From: UPXZ01 sp047973025
GTDB lineage: Bacteria; Bacteroidota; Bacteroidia; Bacteroidales; Paludibacteraceae
Direction: 5' to 3'
DNA: 64,000 nucleotides
Assembly: GCA_047973025.1 (NCBI GenBank)
Contig: JBKEBE010000012.1
Coordinates: 1 to 64,000, forward strand
Shown here piece after piece: positions 60,569 to 64,000 of this stretch. Within the stretch, counting starts at the first letter, position 1, and the number at the start of each line of letters is the position of its first letter. The notes beneath the pieces are model-generated. The model ran no database searches. It was not told the origin of the DNA and worked only from the letters and a program-made list of their open reading frames with translations. A program made the position numbers and the translations under genes.

Positions 60569-63064
60569 ATGAAAAAAAATATTATCATACTTATCACGTT
60601 TATTCTCATTACGTCATCAAACTTATTTGCTGTGCCGGCTTATCCGAATCCTGTACAACTTAAACAACCGGACGGAACAACCATAACCGTCACATTAAAA
60701 GGAGATGAATTCTTCAACTATTATGTTACAATGGATGGTTATCCAATCGTAAAAGATGAGCGTGGAATCTTCAACTATGCCCGGATTGACAAATCCGGGA
60801 AAAAAATAGATACAAAGGTAAAAGCGAACAACGAGGACGCTCGCTCAAAAACGGAAAAGGAGTTTATCTACAACCTGACGAATACTCCTGATGTTAGCAA
60901 GATAAGTGCCATGATGCGGGCAAAGCGCGATATATCTTCCACATCAAAAATTACCGTTCCAAGTTTTTTCCCAAGAACCGGATCTCCTCGGTCTTTGGTA
61001 ATATTGGTTAATTTTTCAGACTTAAACTTTGTTACACCCAATCCTAAGACAGCTTTTACCGAAAAACTGAATAAAGCCGGATACAGTGAAAATGGAGCGA
61101 CCGGTTCTGCCAGAGATTACTTTGGCGATAATTCAAGTGGTGTTTTTACACCACAATTCGATGTCGTAGGTCCATTTACACTACCACAAACATATTCGTA
61201 TTATGGAGAAAATGAAAATGGATTTGATATGCGACCTGCACAAATGATTGCGGATGCGTGTAAAGCCGCTTCTGATGCCGGTACTGATTTCACAACTTAT
61301 GACACCGATGGGGATAATGTCGTGGATAATGTCTTCGTTTATTATGCCGGTCACAATGAAGCCGAGAATGCCGGTGCAAATAGAATCTGGCCACACCGCT
61401 GGGGAATTTATCCTACGGCGATGTATGGTGGTGGAAACTACACCGGAACTGTCGCTTCCGTTACATTCAACGGTAAAAGGGTCGAAGATTACGCGTGCAC
61501 TTCGGAATTAAGGGGAAACTCCGGTACGACAATGGCAGGTATCGGCACGTTTACACACGAATTTGGACATGTACTCGGCTTAGATGACATGTATCCTACA
61601 AACGGTAATACACACCACACCCTGTCGGACTGGTGCATTATGGATGCGGGAGCATATAATAATCTGGGACGTACTCCGCCTTCTTACAACGTTTTTGAAC
61701 GCTTTCAGCTTGGATATCTGGTACCTGCTTTACTGATAGATAATCAAAATGTAGTACTCAATCCGTTGAATATAAGCAACCAGGGGCTAATGATAGCCCC
61801 CGATGATTACCACAATTTAAATCCGGATTCGCCTTCGCCTTCAGAATTTTTTTTGCTGGAAAACAGACAGCAAACAGGCTGGGACGCTTATTTACCCGGA
61901 CATGGTATGCTCATTTACAGAATCAACTTTAATAAAACTGACTTTGAAAACAATCAACCCAATAACGATCCCAATAAAATGGGAGTTGATTTGATTGAAG
62001 CAGATAATATCCCGAGCGATGGTACGCTACGAGGCGATCCGTTTCCCGGAAATGGTAACGTAACATCTTATACGCCATACTTGCGGAATGGAACTGAACT
62101 TACGGAAAAGCCAATAACAATGATTACCGAGCAAAATAATCTTATCTCTTTCAGATACAAAGGAGGAAAAGATAATCCTATACTTAATGTTTCTAACAAT
62201 TTTATACCATTCAGTACAGAATTTGGTAGTCCGTCAGAACCGCAATCGGTTACTATTTATGGAGAAAAGTTAGTTTCAGACATTAAATTGTCATTCGAAA
62301 ACGAAGAACATTTCGAAATGAAAAAAGAAACAGATCCGGAATCAATGTGGACGAAATCTATACTACTGACTCCGCTTGATTCCGTAGTCTCTCCGACTAA
62401 AATTCTTGTACGCTATAATCCGGCTTCTCCGTCGTATTTTTTTACACATACAAACAACTTTATGACTCAATCTTTGCTGAGCGAAGAAATGGATATTCGC
62501 CTAACAGCAGAATCACCGACACCACCAACCGAGTTGGGCGTTAAAGACATTACTTACCAATCTTTTGTTGCCAATTGGAGCGCGGTGCCGGGTGCTACCG
62601 GTTACTTGTTGGCGGTGTCGAGAATCGATTCCGATGGGGATGAACAACCTCTTTCAGATTATACGGATAAGTGGATAACCCGGCCCCATGAGACTATTTA
62701 CAATCTACTCTCAGATGCAGAATATACTTTCAAGGTAAAAGCATCTTCGAAGACATCCTACGATAACGGTAAGATCACAAAATCATCTGAAATATTCAAT
62801 GTTCAAACGTTGGCATATCCATTTGATGAAGAACTTAGAACAGTTACGCTGAAGAATGGAGTTGTCAATGTATTTGTACCGTCAGATGTTTATAGTGAAG
62901 AAGGGACTTCCGACGAAGTTAATGTATTTAATATTACCGGTCAAAAAATCAAAAGTGTTAAAGTTGATCGAGAAATAGTTGAAATATCGGATTTACCTAT
63001 AAATACGGTTTTGATAATCCACCTTGGTAAATACAGAAGCAAAACACTAATATTGGCTGAGTAA
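60569..63064 (+). CDS. Secreted M6-family metalloprotease with probable T9SS sorting domain
   Basis: 831-aa exported zinc protease. Order: signal peptide (about 1-22); propeptide-like region (about 23-125, QPDGTTITVTLKGDEFFNYY); M6 (immune inhibitor A-like) catalytic domain (about 130-440) with HEFGHVLGLDD, H330/E331/H334 and D339 as third ligand; beta region; fibronectin type III-like domain (about 650-745, YQSFVANWSAVPGATGYLLAV); C-terminal domain (about 757-831) with VNVFNITGQKIKSVKV and a Lys-rich end, fitting the type A sorting signal of type IX secretion. It is likely surface-attached or secreted and degrades proteins. Terminator follows. Confidence 0.9.
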   Translation: MKKNIIILITFILITSSNLFAVPAYPNPVQLKQPDGTTITVTLKGDEFFNYYVTMDGYPIVKDERGIFNYARIDKSGKKIDTKVKANNEDARSKTEKEFIYNLTNTPDVSKISAMMRAKRDISSTSKITVPSFFPRTGSPRSLVILVNFSDLNFVTPNPKTAFTEKLNKAGYSENGATGSARDYFGDNSSGVFTPQFDVVGPFTLPQTYSYYGENENGFDMRPAQMIADACKAASDAGTDFTTYDTDGDNVVDNVFVYYAGHNEAENAGANRIWPHRWGIYPTAMYGGGNYTGTVASVTFNGKRVEDYACTSELRGNSGTTMAGIGTFTHEFGHVLGLDDMYPTNGNTHHTLSDWCIMDAGAYNNLGRTPPSYNVFERFQLGYLVPALLIDNQNVVLNPLNISNQGLMIAPDDYHNLNPDSPSPSEFFLLENRQQTGWDAYLPGHGMLIYRINFNKTDFENNQPNNDPNKMGVDLIEADNIPSDGTLRGDPFPGNGNVTSYTPYLRNGTELTEKPITMITEQNNLISFRYKGGKDNPILNVSNNFIPFSTEFGSPSEPQSVTIYGEKLVSDIKLSFENEEHFEMKKETDPESMWTKSILLTPLDSVVSPTKILVRYNPASPSYFFTHTNNFMTQSLLSEEMDIRLTAESPTPPTELGVKDITYQSFVANWSAVPGATGYLLAVSRIDSDGDEQPLSDYTDKWITRPHETIYNLLSDAEYTFKVKASSKTSYDNGKITKSSEIFNVQTLAYPFDEELRTVTLKNGVVNVFVPSDVYSEEGTSDEVNVFNITGQKIKSVKVDREIVEISDLPINTVLIIHLGKYRSKTLILAE

Positions 63065-63082
63065 AATCTTCAGAGAGTCAAT

Positions 63083-63112
63083 AAAAAAAGGAACCTGCCG
63101 GCTCCTTTTTTT
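63083..63112. terminator. Bidirectional terminator
   Basis: A7GGA and CC pair with GG and TCCT7 around a TGCC loop, with one mismatch. U tracts occur on both strands, and it lies between convergent stops (M6 protease and Wzc-like kinase). Confidence 0.7.
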
Positions 63113-63135
63113 ATTGAACTAAATTAGGTATTATA

Positions 63136-64000
63136 TCATTCTTCGTAATACGTGTATTTATCAGCGTTCTTACTACCTTTTCCATATCCATATCCATATC
63201 CATATCCGTACTTATTGTAGGTAGTTTTGTCGGTATCCAAATCATTTAATATTACGTAAAAATGATTTAGTTTGTCATTCTTGATTTGTTCATTGAGTCT
63301 TTTGAAGAATGATTTGTTTGTTTTTTGACTTCGTACAATAAGTAAATTAACATCTGATAATAGTGCCAAGGAATAAGCATCCGCGACTAAGCCAATCGGA
63401 GAAGTATCCAGAATAATAAAATCGTATTTTCCTTTTAATTCGATAAGCATCTCTCTTAATTTTTCCGAACGAATTAGCTCGCCCGGATTTGGAGGAACTG
63501 TCCCGGCTAAGAGGATGTCATAGTTAATACCTTCTTTTTGGATAATCAGGTCGTCCAATTCTTTTTCGCCAATCAAATAATTGGTTACACCAAATTCACT
63601 CTCCGAAATATCAAATCTTTCGTTAATACTTGGCTTTCGGATGTCCATATCTATTAAAAGAGTTTTGGCTCCGGACATACCATAGACCGATGCAAAATTC
63701 GTAGAAAAGTACGTTTTTCCGTCTCCGGATTCGGCTGAAGTAGTAAGAATTATGATATCTTTCTTTCTCTGTACGATAAATTCTAAACGAGTTCGAATTA
63801 CACGAAACATTTCAGTAAAGGAGGAGCGGGGTTTGTTAGCAGCCAAAATAGGGTCTTTACTGTTTGTATGTTTTATCGTACCGATAAGCGGGAATGATGA
63901 ATTCTTCTCAGCATCTTTCGCATTGCGAATGGAATTATTGAGTAATTCTTTCAAGATCACGAATAACGCAGGAATCAAAAGTCCGATGAGCAAAAAAGTA
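63136..64000 (-). CDS. Wzc-type polysaccharide tyrosine autokinase, C-terminal half (partial)
   Basis: The frame runs off the right edge with no start. Visible: a transmembrane helix (LLIGLLIPALFVILKELL) followed by a BY-kinase domain with Walker A SAESGDGKTYFS, Walker A' LLIDMDIRKPS and Walker B FIILDTSPIG. The C-terminus is a Tyr cluster, YNKYGYGYGYGYGKG, ending in YTYYEE, the expected autophosphorylation tail. Such proteins control chain length and export of capsular or exopolysaccharide with a Wza-type exporter. The Tyr-Gly run is encoded by a hexanucleotide repeat. Other polysaccharide genes presumably lie to the right. Confidence 0.9.
   Translation of the reverse strand, partial: TFLLIGLLIPALFVILKELLNNSIRNAKDAEKNSSFPLIGTIKHTNSKDPILAANKPRSSFTEMFRVIRTRLEFIVQRKKDIIILTTSAESGDGKTYFSTNFASVYGMSGAKTLLIDMDIRKPSINERFDISESEFGVTNYLIGEKELDDLIIQKEGINYDILLAGTVPPNPGELIRSEKLREMLIELKGKYDFIILDTSPIGLVADAYSLALLSDVNLLIVRSQKTNKSFFKRLNEQIKNDKLNHFYVILNDLDTDKTTYNKYGYGYGYGYGKGSKNADKYTYYEE
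63181..63210 (-). repeat. Hexanucleotide tandem repeat in the kinase tail
   Basis: Four TCCATA units plus one TCCGTA on the plus strand encode (Tyr-Gly)5 on the minus strand. Gain or loss of a unit keeps the frame and changes the number of tail tyrosines. Confidence 0.7.

Noticed and set aside
1..64000. CRISPR arrays, tRNA or rRNA genes
   Set aside because: No regularly spaced repeats and no recognisable tRNA or rRNA sequence was seen in any intergenic stretch read.

Overview
The window looks like a chromosomal segment from a member of the Bacteroidota, most likely order Bacteroidales. Evidence for this: upstream regions repeatedly carry the TAnnTTTG element of Bacteroidetes sigma-70 promoters, three of the better ones with a TTTG 19-20 bp further upstream. 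Good Shine-Dalgarno sites are absent. The gene set includes a TonB receptor/DUF4249 pair, a serine palmitoyltransferase homologue, a DUF4126 protein, an ABC-F protein with a degenerate second site, and an M6 protease whose C-terminus resembles a type IX secretion signal. I found no rRNA, tRNA or CRISPR array. Almost all of the content is ordinary chromosomal housekeeping; accessory material is confined to the left edge, 11.4-12.5 kb and 44.1-46.4 kb.

Layout. 0-0.34 kb: 3' end of an IS5-like transposase. 0.5-5.8 kb: nrfH-nrfA (ammonifying nitrite reductase), a ResB-like cytochrome c maturation protein without a CcsA partner, LolA and thioredoxin reductase. 6-10.6 kb: a PPK2 polyphosphate kinase and a DUF4249/TonB-receptor pair on the minus strand. 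10.8-15.2 kb: a DUF4126 protein, a gene-poor kilobase with one compact promoter-terminator unit, a secreted repeat protein and a Lys/Ala/Glu-rich coiled-coil protein. 15.4-21.9 kb: a small HEXXH protein, manA, rlmB, a RluA-type pseudouridine synthase and two tandem POT transporters. 22-31 kb (minus): CDF transporter, purL, EamA transporter, S9 peptidase, FrnE-like DsbA protein. 31.3-37.1 kb: two outer-membrane proteins, MATE, LptF/G, ZIP. 37.2-43.9 kb: tdh, a RecD-like helicase, mannose-1-phosphate guanylyltransferase, mutL and a beta-barrel protein. 44.1-46.3 kb: a degenerate cluster of lipoproteins and small membrane proteins. 46.4-60.1 kb: MFS sugar transporter, engB, SSS symporter, recR, a HAD protein, ppk1, an ABC-F protein, spt, DUF47/Pit and a CPBP protease. 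60.6-64 kb: M6 protease and the C-terminal half of a Wzc-type tyrosine kinase that runs off the right edge.

How genes fit together. NrfH feeds menaquinol electrons to NrfA, and ResB serves haem attachment. Two polyphosphate kinases of different families plus Pit/DUF47 form a phosphate and polyphosphate capability. ManA and the guanylyltransferase make GDP-mannose, which could supply the polysaccharide system implied by the terminal Wzc kinase. RecR, MutL and the RecD-like helicase serve DNA repair.

The region most worth a second look is 44,085-46,300. It contains two adjacent lipoprotein genes, each broken by an apparent single-base indel. The second ends in a Gly/Ala/Cys-rich hydrophobic tail reminiscent of bacteriocin-like peptides and is followed by a small two-helix membrane protein. 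A second unit beside it (a headless Gly-rich ORF plus a membrane protein) has a related upstream sequence. Other points of interest are promoters lying inside terminators (resB, trxB), a perfect LacI-type palindrome between engB and the MFS gene, candidate leaderless mRNAs, and an isolated ~200-nt transcription unit at 11.8-12.0 kb.
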